Source: Malaya genurostris
Lineage: Eukaryota; Arthropoda; Insecta; Diptera; Culicidae
Assembly (NCBI RefSeq): GCF_030247185.1
Contig: NC_080571.1
Coordinates: forward strand, 10,856,631 to 10,920,630
Length of the DNA: 64,000 bases
Direction: 5' to 3'
Under the pieces are notes generated by a model. It saw only the letters and a list, made by a program, of their open reading frames with translations. It was not told where the DNA came from and searched no databases. The position numbers and the translations under genes are program-made. Of this stretch, positions 10,623 through 21,229 are shown piece by piece; position 1 is the stretch's first letter, and each line of letters opens with the position of its first letter.

Positions 10623-11080
10623 TATAACGTTTTATACACTTTCGGAAAAATAGTGACTGTGAAAATAGTGACTTTGTGAGAGTGTAATGACGTGATATAA
10701 CATAGTGGAATTCAACGGTACAACAACAGTACTATTAGTGACAACATTCTACTAACAGCTCAAACAAAAATTTAGTAATTTATCCGATGTTTACAACTGT
10801 TGAGTACTTAATGTCATCACTTACATGTACATCAGAACCAGAATTCCAGGACTGGAACTGAATTCAAGAACTACATTTGGAACCTGGGACATGATCAGAA
10901 TTCAGTTGCAAAATTTAGGATAGGTATCTAAATCAAGAACTCAGTTCTAGAATTCTGGAACTGAACTCAATATCCGAATTTTATTCTAGAATCTGAATTC
11001 CGAACCTGAAATAAGGAACTGAATCCAGTTTCCAAATCTAGTTCCAGAATCGAAGTTCCGTATTTGTTTCCTACATGTAG

Positions 11081-12555
11081 GTTTTAAATTATGCATCTGT
11101 ATTTTGGGAGTAAATTTACAAGACCCAGACCCAGTATTCAGAAGTTGAAAGTGATTACTGAAAATCTGTTGTTGCTACTGATGGTTGCGTAGGAACCGAA
11201 ATGGACGTTTGAGGCTTTATACCGTTCATTGTTATGTGGAAGTTGGTGGAAGGTTCTCACATCGACGTCCAGTTCCGTGTAAAGCACAAGAAGAGATGAT
11301 CGATTTACGACTGTGGTTTACCTTTTAATCCCGTTCTGTTGAAAATCGAGACGGATATGTTCCTGACTACGTCAAAACCGGCGTCGCGGGTACGAGAGAG
11401 GCAAGCAATCGTGAGTTTTCCAAAAATTTGAGAAAACTTCATTTTATGTTTATGTTTATGTTTCGCCGGAGCTCTTTTTATACTTACACTTTTTCTGCTT
11501 TCAAGACCGACATGACAAACATATATTCAAGAAAAATATTATCAAAATGACAGAAGCGGAATTTATTTCATCCGAAAAAATTTAATGTTGATCGTAAAGC
11601 TGGTTTCAAAATTTTCTTGAATTTGATGGTTTATGCAGATTCTTTACTTTGGTTTATAGACCTTATGAAGAATGTCTGGTCTACTTGGCAGGAATATCCT
11701 TTCATTGAGTTTTTCAGTAGCCCTTCGTGGAGTTTAAAGTTTTAATACAAAATTTATGATGTAGCATGGTAGATAGCTACAAGTATTTACTACTATTAAA
11801 AATGTTACTTGAGAACCTAGCTTCGGTTGTGTTTTTGCTGGTTTTTAAAACGAGAACGCGAACCAATGTACGAAACCTAAACCCGAACCGTAGCGTAACA
11901 TAGTGTATAGGATACGTGTTTGAACTTCATGTCTCGAGCTAAACACAACAGGCTGCTGAACCGAACACGGTGTGCAGCATACGGAAACATGTGTTTAGTT
12001 GTTGACTTCGTACATCGGCCGTCCATGGCAACTCTGGTGGATGAGAATACAAGCGAGACAGTATCGTAGAAATCTGATGTAATGTGTTGATGTATGAATA
12101 CATCGAGGCAGAGCTCGCAAATCGGCTCTTCTAATTTTCTTCTAACGTACGCTCAATGTTCATTTGCTGATTTTATGTCGAGGCCGTACTGCGATTTTAT
12201 CGAAAGCTAAGAAACAGCAGAACGTTGAACACAAAACAAAGATCCCCTTGCTGACGTGTATAGCAATCTTCTCTACGGCATTAACAGCAAGTCGATTGGA
12301 TACTGATTCTTGTTTTTTTTTTTGAGGGAGCTTTGTTGAAATGGAAACACACTCACACATTGCAGAGCGGAATTTCCATGAAAACGGAAAGCTTACACAT
12401 ACGAAACCGTCGTTTCTATTAGGGGAAGTTACGATAATGGTTTGTAAAACAGGGAAATTTGGATATTGCTCGTTATTAATTGAATAGACGACCGCCAATT
12501 ATCTAAAATATGTAATTTCATCTACTTTGAATCGATGCGTGGCAATGTTTCCAAG
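11081..12555. other. Intergenic, no gene seen
   Basis: I found no recognisable protein, repeat partner or RNA motif. A 112-codon open frame on the minus strand (12160-12498) has no domain features and its frame is not supported by splice signals. A short (TTTATG)n-like stretch sits at about 11444-11463. Confidence 0.35.
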
Positions 12556-12559
12556 CAGT

Positions 12560-13010
12560 AAAGTTATTATATCGAAAATCTGTTAAAAGTTTCCGGTTCT
12601 GAGAATACTGGAAATGGAGTTCAAAAGCCTTAAAATGATACTTACAGAGTGATGGGTGTTCAAAACTTCAAACCGTCGTTTTGAACGACGGTGCAAAAAA
12701 TCGTAGGCAAAAAACTTTTAAATTAGGCTCAAAATTTATCCAATTCGTATTCTCTTATATGATGTAAACAAGTTTCAAAAACTTAAATTAAAAGGGTTTG
12801 ATGATGTCATGCAAAATTCCTGAATTTTATTAGGATCCGACTTACGGTCCCGGAGATACAGGACGATAAGTATTTGAATCGTCATTTAGACTGACGATGC
12901 AAATAACGTGAATGAAGATCTGACTTGGGCTCATAAAATATTGTAGACCATGTTATTACAAAAAATCATGCCGAACACTTGAGCTTCTTAAGCAGATGCA
13001 TTGATTTCGA
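12560..13010 (+). repeat. Diverged fragment of repeat R family
   Basis: Phrases such as 'ggatccgacttacggtcccggagatacaggacgataag' (12833-12870) and 'cttcaaaccgtcg' are variants of the R repeat wording seen at 2690-2730 and 39690-39720. It is truncated and strongly decayed. Confidence 0.45.
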
Positions 13011-13901
13011 AATATAGAGCATTGTTTGGATAGAGGAGACCGGGGCTAAATTAGCCGCTCGCAATAATTCGAACACTAAATGTCACATCCCTTCGGATAG
13101 GCCCTCTCTACGTGGGCCCGAGCATTAACTACAATCAGCGTATGTTCATTTGACATTTCTTCCACTTACTTCAGCCTCAGTAATCGGTGAGTGCAAACGT
13201 GTCGATTTTTTCGTCAAAAGGATTTGCTAGTTCCAGAAGTTTTGGGTCATAAAATATATTTCTAGGAACAAATATGGTGAATGTTTTCAGCTAATTAAGA
13301 TGTGCTGTATAGAATGGTGCTAGTGGTATTTGGGATGGAAATGACCACTCTTTGGTAGGGTAAAACTAGTTACTAGACTCGGACTGAGTCGTAAAATTGT
13401 TGTTTTTTACAATAATTTACTGATTTTATGAAGCTCAAAATTATTTTCGAGAACGTACCAACAATTTTGTTCAAAAACCGCACTTCTCGCAATTTTAATT
13501 TTGAGATGAAATGATATTTTCTAGATGCAATACATTAATGTATCTCAAACCAAATGTAAAACTTGTAACTGAAAATTGTAGCTTCCGAACAGCATATAAC
13601 ATTCCATGTCAGCCATTTTCGCTTCAATCTCCCCTATAATTGTTCCAGTTAATATTCCACAAATATGGATTGCATGCCTTTTTTTGCGTTACGTTGCGTT
13701 GTGACGATGATCTTAGTGAATTGAAGTCTGATATCAGCATGTTTTCTACTGATTGACCAATAAGAGTTGCTTAGGAAATGGTGTTGGAAATTAATACCAT
13801 TCCAACTCAAATTAAACATTTCAACAGCTTGACAGTCACCATTGCCTGCCGCTCCATCTTCATCGTTCACAGAGATAAATAAAGGATAAGGAAGAGAGGA
13901 A
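13011..13901. other. Intergenic, no gene seen
   Basis: No recognisable gene was seen. A 'gaccggggctaaattagcc' phrase near 13048 resembles miniature-element ends, but no matching partner end was found. Confidence 0.3.
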
Positions 13902-14564
13902 ATGGAGCCATGTTTCGTCCATTGTTATATATCGACGAAAAAATCGGTTTTATTTCGATATAACAGCTCCAAACACTGCTCAGAATCATCAATTCGTTGT
14001 TGTTGATCGATTCTGAGCTCACGCGGCACCCATTTTGCACAAAGCTTTCTCATATCCAAATATTCGTGAATAATATGTCCAACACGTTCCTTTGATATCT
14101 TTAGGGTGTCAGCTATCTCGATCAACTTCACTTTACGGTCATTGAAAATCATTTTGTGGATTTTTTTCACGTTTTCATCGGTAACAGCCTCTTTTGGACG
14201 TCCACTGCGTTCATCGTCTTCGGTGCTCATATGACCAGTACGAAATTTTGCAAACCACTTACGAATTGTTGCTTCGCCCGGTGCAGAGTCTGGATAACAC
14301 TCATCAAGCCATTTTTTGGTATCGGCGGCCCTTTTTTTCATCAAAAAGTAGTGTTTCATCAACACACGAAATTCCTTTTTTCCATTTTTTTCACAATAAC
14401 AAAAGTAGCTTCACTCAAAATGCAATATCTCACAAACTAATAATCAGACAGCTGTCAAATTTATACACGTATCTTTTGAAGGTTGGTACTAACTGAAAAT
14501 GATATGGATTTAATTCTAGTGGCGCCCTCTCATAGAAACGATACGAACTTTTCAGCCGATCTGT
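13902..14564 (-). mobile_element. Mariner (irritans-like) 5'-half copy
   Basis: This is nearly identical to the promoter-proximal half of the mariner at 21230-22467. The right terminal repeat (ending ...CAGCCGATCTGT at 14564) is intact and followed by TA. The left side stops abruptly at 13902 inside the transposase gene. On the minus strand it encodes the first ~145 codons (14365 down to about 13925), including 'MRKLCAKWVPREL'. The catalytic core is missing. A small in-frame loss occurs in the DQ(K)QQRI stretch compared with the other copy. Confidence 0.85.
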
Positions 14565-14566
14565 TA

Positions 14567-15029
14567 TGTAGAGTTTCCTTTCCATTGAGAAAACAGATTC
14601 CACAATTCGAAAACCACAAGTCTCCACTAATAAGCACATAATACTCATCGGCTGAAACATTATTGCTAATCAAAGCATCAGCTCACTCAGACAAAACAAT
14701 GCGCACCTCTTCCGCTTGGTTGAGTTTTCGGTAGAAAGATCTAATTAATAAATAATGAGGAACATGTTTGATTCGATATACCGGAAAAGCAAATGAATTC
14801 CCAAATAAAATCGCTGCCGCAGGATGAGGGATGCATCCGAGGTGGTAACCCTACGGGGAAATCAAGTTTGAATGCTCCGAAGGTACGTAATGCGACGGGA
14901 AGGTGGTACATCCGGACGATTCGGTTACAACGACCAACTGCTTATCTTTTTTTTTGGGTTGGATTGTTTTATGTCATCTTCTATCAATTGCAGTTCACAC
15001 GATAAGCCATAGCCATTGGCTCGGGGGAC
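14567..15029 (+). promoter_or_regulatory. Upstream region of the chitin-binding gene with two GATA-type sites
   Basis: This 460-bp stretch separates the mariner fragment from the TATA box. CTTATC at 14941-14946 and GATAAG at 15001-15006 are GATA-factor binding words in opposite orientation, at about -120 and -60 from the predicted start. GATA factors are known regulators of insect midgut genes, which would suit a peritrophic protein. The functional link is inference. Confidence 0.4.
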
Positions 15030-15066
15030 TATTTAAGTACGATTGGATTGTGCGGTAATGGTCAGT
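15030..15066 (+). promoter_or_regulatory. Core promoter: TATA box and initiator
   Basis: TATTTAAG at 15030-15037 is followed 27 bases later by the arthropod initiator TCAGT at 15062-15066, placing transcription start near 15064 and leaving a 22-base 5' leader before the ATG at 15086. The spacing of about 34 bp from the first T of the TATA box is close to the usual distance. Confidence 0.65.
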
Positions 15067-15085
15067 TTCGTTTTGTAGGTCAGAC

Positions 15086-18000
15086 ATGAATCGAGTTATC
15101 AAAGGTAAGTGGTTATTTGGTGAACAGACTGGTAATCAGAAAACTTTTTTCCTTGATAGTGTCATGGACGGTGGCTACTCTAGTATTGGTGATTGTTCGA
15201 AGCATCGCTGCCGAAAATGAAGAGCTGTGTGCAGACCGTCCAGAATTTTCGCTTGTGAAGGATGAAGACTACTGCTATCGGTATTTTATATGTGTGGGAG
15301 GATTTGCATATCCGATGAGATGCAATGGAGATCTTTGGTTCGACGAGGAAACCCAAAGCTGTCTTAGCGCGAATCTGGTGACGTGTGATGTAGAAGAGCC
15401 GACCAAACCGGCTCCAGTGCCGGGAATTTGCAACGAAATCGAAGATAATGAACTGGTGCTTCATCCATACTTTTGCAATACATACTTTATCTGTATTGGT
15501 GAAGTGGGAGCTGCGGTTGTTTGTCCATCAGGAACGTGGTTTGATACCGACAGTCGGACTTGCAGGGATCCTGCAGACGTCAACTGTCCGCATGGTCCAG
15601 CAGGAGTTGTTAGTTGTCAAATGGAAGATAATTTTGCATTGGTACCAAGTGACCGGTTCTGCAATCGCTATTACCAATGTGTGAATGGGTATCCCTTTCC
15701 GATGATCTGTCCCGATAATCAGTGGTTCAATTCCACAAGAGGTGTGTGTGACCATCGAAGCAGTGTGGAGTGTGATTTGAATCCCGGAGAACCGACTGAT
15801 CCCCCGACACCAAACGTCTGTGATTTCATTCCCAACAATGCCCTAACGGCCAATCCTACGGCGTGCAACAAATACTATGTCTGTGTCAACGGAGTTGGTT
15901 GGCCGAAAGTTTGTCCCATGAACTTATGGTTCGATGCGGTCGGTCAAACGTGTGTTCGTGCTGCGGTAGTGAACTGTCCACTAGGACCACCGATACCGCC
16001 GGAAACGACTACCACTCCATTTAGTCGCTGTGATGGTGTTCCCAACTTGTCGTACGTTGCTGGAGACGAATTCTGCTATCAGTATTATCAATGTCGCCGT
16101 GGAGTTCCATTCCCATTGATCTGTTCGGACAACCGGTGGTTTTCGGAAGAAACTCAGAGTTGTGAAGATCCGGAAGCCGTATTATGTGAACTCGATGATT
16201 CACCTCCGCCGGTAACCCCTACTCCGGGAATCTGCTCGGACATCGAAGACGGGGTGATGGTTGAGCATCCCCTGCACTGCAATCAATACTATCTGTGTGT
16301 AGGTCAAATTGGATTCTCCGCCATTTGTCCGATGGGGCTTTGGTTCGATGAACCCAATCAAAGCTGCAACAATCCACTGATCGTAGATTGTTCTCATGGT
16401 CCCACGACTCCAGCTCCCGATCCATTTGCGGTATGCAACGGAATATTCGACTACCGGTTCGTACGGAACGAAGACTACTGCTATCAGTATATCCAATGTA
16501 TCGGAGGAACTCCGTTTCCACTTGTGTGCCACGATGGGATGTGGTTCGATGTAGACCGACAGACGTGCGATCGATCGGAGTATGTAGAATGTGACGGAAT
16601 CCATCCGCCAATCGTTCGACCTCCAGATCATTCCGGTAGTTGCGAGGGAATCGATGATGGGGTTCTGACCGCTCATCACACTTTCTGCAATGAATATTTC
16701 CTGTGTGTTCACGAAATCGGATGGCCTATTATCTGTCCCGTTGGACTTTGGTTTGACGAAGATCGGCAAACGTGTTCTCTTGCTGGCCGTGTAGGTTGCA
16801 AACTAGCTCCGGTGCGTCCACCCGTGACCGATAGTCCGTATGCTTTGTGCAAAGGTATTCCGGAAAATGCGTACGTTCGTAACTCGGAATATTGTTATCG
16901 CTATTTCAAATGTGTGAGTGGATCTCCGTTTCCAATGATCTGCCCAATGGAACAGTGGTTCGATGAACGCCAGCAACGCTGCCGTAATTCAACCGAAGTG
17001 ACCTGTTCAATCGAAGGTGATCAAACACGACCACCGCCGACGGTCGGAGTTTGTGTTGGAGTAGAAAACACTGTCCAAGTACCGAATCGAAGAGCTTGCA
17101 ATCAGTTTTATACCTGTATCGACGAAGTTCCATTTCCACAAGTTTGTGGCTTCGGACTTTGGTTCGATGAAATCCGACAGACTTGCTCGGAACCAACGGA
17201 GACTGTTTGTGAACTGGGACCTCCCACTACGACAACCAATGCTCCCCACCCGTGGATGCTGTGTGAGGATGTTCCAAATTATTCGTATGTTCCGAGTCCC
17301 AATTATTGCTACCGATTCTTCCAGTGTATTGATGGAGCCCCGTTCCCCATGACCTGTTCCGGCAATTTGTGGTTCGATCCTGATCGGCAAATTTGCGCAG
17401 ATTCCGAAGAAGTAACTTGTATAGTCAATCCAAACCCTCCGGTTGTTCCACCGACACCCGGCATCTGTACGGACGTTCCGAACGGACGCCAAGTTCGGGG
17501 ACCACGGGCATGCAACCAATTCTACGTTTGTGTCGATGAAGTCGGTTATTCGGTGGTATGCCCTGATGGACTATGGTTCGATGCATTCCAGCAAATCTGT
17601 TCCTTGCCGTCATACACCTACTGTCCGTTGGCCCCCCTTCTGACGACTCCGTCGCCATACGAACGATGTGAAGATATCCCCAATTTCGGGTTGGTCAGGA
17701 ATGATTTCTACTGTTACCGGTACTTCCAGTGTGTCGATGATGTCCCATATCCGATGATCTGTCGACCCGGTTTTTGGTTTGATTTAGAACGTCAGATGTG
17801 TGATTTGAGTCTCAACGTAAACTGTGAGCTTAGACCGGGAAGTCCGGGCCCAATTATTCCTACTCCCGATATTTGCGTAGGATCTCACGACGGCAGCTTT
17901 GAAAGGAACTGGAACTTCTGTAATCAGTAAGTGTTTGTGCTATCCTAAATTAAACATAACCAGATGATGAACCAACTCATTTCTAGATACTACCTGTGCG

Positions 18001-18974
18001 TTGACGAGGAAGCTTATCCTCAGATATGTCCGGATGGTTTGTGGTTCGATGATCATCGTCAGACATGCGATCAGCCAGAGAATGTCTACTGCCCTCTGGG
18101 CGCTTCAACAGCGCCGCCAATTCCGGAGGAACGATGCTATGGAGTACCGGATTTGTCGTACCTCTCCAACGATGTCTACTGCTATCGTTACTATCAGTGT
18201 GTGGATGGAGTTTCTTATCCGTTAATATGCGGCAGTCATTTATGGTTCTCGGAAGAACGTCAGGCATGCCTAACGGTCGATGAAGTGACTTGTGAGGGAG
18301 AAAATCGACCACCAGTTGTTCCACCAACAGAAGGAATCTGTACCGGTTTGGAAAACGGCCGCCAAGTGCTTCATCCTGGATTCTGTAATCAATTTTACGT
18401 CTGCATCGATGAAATTGGTTTCGCTCAGATATGTCCATTCGGATTGTGGTTCGATCAAGACCAACAAAGTTGTTCCTCCCCGCCGGACGTCGAGTGTCCT
18501 CACGGAATCGAATCAACGCCCTCTCCAATCGAGAATATTTGCGTTGGTAAACCGACTGGCACTAAGGTAGCCAATCCACTCGAATGTGACTGGTTCTACA
18601 TCTGCATCGAAGGCAATCCCTATCGGTCTCCTTGTCCGGAAGATACCCTGTTCGATCAGAATCTGTTGGAATGTGTTCCTGCGGAGGAAGCCGAATGTGC
18701 CACCGTCGTCACTACAGTTCCTACGCCCAGCCCGTGCTACGGCGTCGAGGATTACGTGTTGGTACGGAATCCGTACAACTGTGCTGGATACTACGAGTGT
18801 ATCGGAGGACACGGACGACCGTCGTATTGCTATCCGGGAGAGTACTTCAGTGAGGAATTGCAACGGTGCGATGCCGCCGAAAATGTCGATTGCAGCGTAG
18901 AAAGTTCGTCTCCAGAAGACGATGATGACGAGGTGGATCAATGGGGGCGAAAAGTGAGGCTTATCGAAATGTGA
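15086..18974 (+). CDS. Secreted protein with 18 chitin-binding type 2 (peritrophin-A) domains
   Basis: The coding sequence is join(15086..15104, 15160..17926, 17987..18974), 1257 codons. Exon 1 ends at GTAAGT and the first intron ends at TTGATAG; the second starts GTAAGT and ends TTCTAG; both joins keep frame. Residues 1-24 form a signal peptide (MNRVIK then a hydrophobic run ending RSIAA). From about residue 30 to 1231 there are 18 six-cysteine domains with uniform spacing C-x14-C-x5-C-x9-C-x12-C-x7-C, each carrying the aromatic-rich 'YYxC' and 'LWFD' wording of CBM14/peritrophin-A. Short Pro/Thr linkers join them, without long mucin stretches. The acidic tail contains EDDDDEVD. Such proteins bind chitin in the peritrophic matrix or cuticle. 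The second intron falls inside domain 14. Domains 1-16 mostly alternate between two subtypes; 17 and 18 are more divergent. Midgut role is inference; the domain call is firm. Confidence 0.95.
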
Positions 18975-18995
18975 AGTATATGGATGATTTTATTG

Positions 18996-19020
18996 AATAT
19001 ATGTGATGTGGTGTGACGTT
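18996..19020 (+). terminator. Possible polyadenylation signal
   Basis: AATATA (18996-19001), a known variant hexamer, lies 22 bases after the stop codon and is followed at once by GT-rich 'tgtgatgtggtgtg'. No canonical AATAAA is found close to the stop. The very short 3' UTR this implies makes the call tentative. Confidence 0.3.
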
Positions 19021-19329
19021 CAGTTGATGATAGATACTGCAATTCAATATGAGATAACTCGAAACCAGCCGGAAAGCAGTCTGGTCAGTTCCTTCCTAAT
19101 CGTTTGAGCACTCTATTGATTTCCTTCAGAGATTAAGCTATCAGCAATGCCCTTGGTTTATTTGTTAAGTGCTGCTCAGGTTTATCAGTCTGTTTTAAAA
19201 ATTATTGCCAATTCTGCTGACTCTGATCGACGGTTTGTTTTTCTCTTAATATTCGGGGTATTGGGGAAATCGACTAGGGGCGCTCTCTTTCGCTTTTCTA
19301 ATCTCATTCAGCTTCTGAACACTGAGTGT

Positions 19330-19954
19330 GGATCGGAAAAGTGAATTTTGGATTGTATTCTGGAACTGAATTCAAAACCTGGATACTCGTCCACATAAAT
19401 TCTGAACTTAATTTCAGAGTTTCAGTTTCAGAGTTTCTTTAAGACTCTACTTCTGAAACTAGATTTCCGAAACATGTTTCTTGACTAGATTTTGAAACTG
19501 AATTTAGTTTCTTAATTTATGTTTAGATTTCAAACCCAGAATCAACCCGAACCCGATTTAAGAATGCAACTTCAAAGTTCAAGATATGAATTTTAGAAAA
19601 TGGAACTATATTTGTAAATTCTGGAACTACATTTTAAATCCAAACTTCAAACCTGTACTTTGAAACTTACTGTCAGAATTCCTGCATTTAGTTGCAAAAT
19701 TTGATTCCTGAATTCCATTTCAGAATTCAATTCTTGAATTGATTTTCCGAATCCAGGTGTAAAGTTCAGAACCTGCATGCAAGAGCTTGGACCCGGAAGC
19801 TAGATTTTGAAATTGAAATAATTTCCATAATTCAGGTTTAAAATTCAGTCCTAGAATTAAATTCTGAGCCTGAATTCTGAAAATGAGTTCAGTTCCGGAA
19901 TTCTAGAACGAAATTCATTAACTGAATTCTTGATCTAGATTCCGATGAATTCAG
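19330..19954. repeat. Degenerate 'GAATTC/ggaactgaa' simple repeat
   Basis: The sequence is built from imperfect repeats of phrases such as 'ttctggaactgaattc', 'aaattcagaacctg' and 'gaattctgg'. The same low-complexity wording occurs at 8580-8870, 10810-11080 and 52480-54000. No gene is present. Confidence 0.55.
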
Positions 19955-20091
19955 TAATTTAGTACTTGAATGCAGTTTTCGTTTAAGGTTATGGTGTAGA
20001 TAAATGAACGATGACAAAACGAACTCAACAGCTGTAAACATCTAAAAAATTCCACAAATCGGTTCTTTTAGAATTATTAAAATAGCTTTCC
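19955..20091 (+). repeat. Short direct repeat, copy 1
   Basis: 'taatttagtacttgaatgcag ... ggttatggtgtagat.aatgaacgatgacaaaacgaactcaacagctgtaaacatc' matches 22468-22622. The second copy has about 22 extra bases near its start. The two copies bracket the pair of mariner elements. Confidence 0.6.
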
Positions 20092-20189
20092 GATAGGTGG
20101 CCGTACCGGCTGAGGCTGGTCAAAATACATAGATGATAATGCTTTTAAAGTGAGTGTGTACAGTGCCTAACGAATTGTCATCGCCGTTT

Positions 20190-20940
20190 CAGTGACAGTT
20201 GTTCTCGTTTTCGTATTATTTACGCTCGAAAATGTCTGTTTATGTGCCCAATTCTCTCTATTTGCGGGAAGTTTTACTTTTCTGTTACAATTCGAGAAAA
20301 ATGCAGCTGAAGCGCATCGAATGCTCTCAGAAACTTACCCTGATGCTGCTCTGAGTAAAAGAACGTGTCGGGAGTGGTTTCAACGATTTAAAAATAGTGA
20401 TTTCGATGTCGAAAACAAACATGGTGGGGGAAGAGAAAAAACCTTCAAAGATGAACAACTAGAAGCTTTGCTTGAAACCGGGTGAAACCATCACAGGAGA
20501 TCGCCACAATATCAAGAGCGACATGACAAAGTCATCCTCCAACACGACAATGCTCGGCCTCACGTGGTCAAAAAGTACCTGGAAACGCTGAAATAGGAAG
20601 TCTTGCCCCACCCGCCGTATTCCCCAGATGTCGCCCCTTCTGACTTCCACCTATTCCGTTCGATGGCACACGGCCTGGCAGATCGACATTTTCAATCCTT
20701 CGAAGAGTTGGAAAAATGGATTACTTCATGGATAGCGTCAAAAGAGGACTCCTTTTTTCTAGTTGGGATCCGAAAATTACCGGAAAGATGGGAGACAGAG
20801 CTGCTAAATGTCACTATCAACGAGCAACTTTGCACGATGAAGATTGGAAAGTTAATGTCAATGGACTGCTGCCAACCAGGCTCTACCAATCATCATATAT
20901 TGAGTGTCTGAGAGCCTATCTGTCATAACTTAAATTCTCT
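20190..20940 (+). pseudogene. Mariner (mauritiana-like) transposase relic
   Basis: The gene starts at ATG 20232 with 'MSVYVPNSLYLREVLLFCYN', then shifts frame into 'NAAEAHRMLSETYPDA' and 'WFQRFKNSDFDVENK' (about 20370-20415), the N-terminal DNA-binding half. After 'DEQLEALL' (about 20450-20473) most of the core is deleted. Sequence resumes with 'ILQHDNARPH' (about 20535-20562, second catalytic aspartate), an in-frame stop, then 'HPPYSPDVAPSDFHLF' (third aspartate, about 20610-20660) and 'IRKLPERWE'. The first catalytic aspartate is lost. The wording is of the mauritiana group. Terminal repeats were not identified. Confidence 0.8.
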
Positions 20941-21229
20941 TGATATTATACTCACCAGGACGCTCATTGATTGCCGATGCGATTGATATTATCTTCATTT
21001 CTCCTGTCACTGCTTGATCACGATGTGACTAAATATTAATCAAGCAGCATAAACATTGAATTAAATTCATGTACACCAATAAACTCCGAAGTCCGATGAC
21101 TTTTTACAAAGAACAATGAACTTTATCAATTTATGTATATGTTAGTACTCTCATGGAATTTTTTTACTTCAACAGGGAATAGGAGAATGAGAGAGAACAA
21201 AATGCGTCACCTGTCTTTGACTGAGTATA

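Larger units (their letters stand above)
10390..10776. mobile_element. Penelope-like fold-back insertion (inverted terminal repeats plus extension)
   Basis: Two 170-bp arms, 10390-10559 and 10571-10740, are exact reverse complements by eye, separated by an 11-base spacer. A further non-palindromic 36 bp (10741-10776) lies only on the right. The whole is bounded by a 12-bp direct repeat, AATTTATCCGAT (10378-10389 and 10777-10788). The paralogous site at 8534-8545 in S copy 1 has this 12-mer once, so it is an empty-site control. Inverted terminal repeats with a roughly 34-bp one-sided extension and variable target duplications of this size are described for Penelope-like elements. No RT/GIY-YIG body remains. 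The assignment is inferred from architecture. Confidence 0.72.
8930..11080 (+). repeat. Repeat S, tandem copy 2
   Basis: This is a second copy of the 7466-8805 unit in direct orientation. It is longer because of about 580 bp of extra sequence (about 9116-9690, including the hairpin at 9127-9167) and the 387-bp fold-back at 10390-10776. The 3' parts of both copies (8580-8805 and 10810-11080) consist of degenerate 'ggaactgaattc' wording. Confidence 0.7.

Noticed and set aside
12160..12498. 112-codon frame (-)
   Set aside because: No motif, no neighbour, low-complexity lysine/serine stretch from A-rich DNA.
13045..13635. Possible MITE starting 'ggagaccggggctaaatt'
   Set aside because: The only candidate partner end ('caatctcccctataattg' near 13628) matches too poorly to define an element.
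15117..15159. Upstream extension of the chitin-binding frame to a TTG at 15117
   Set aside because: This lies inside the first intron; splicing exon 1 (ATG at 15086) gives a good signal peptide and a consensus donor and acceptor.
16200..17519. Long antisense frames opposite the chitin-binding gene
   Set aside because: They are shadows of the conserved cysteine-rich repeats; no domain or splice signals on that strand.
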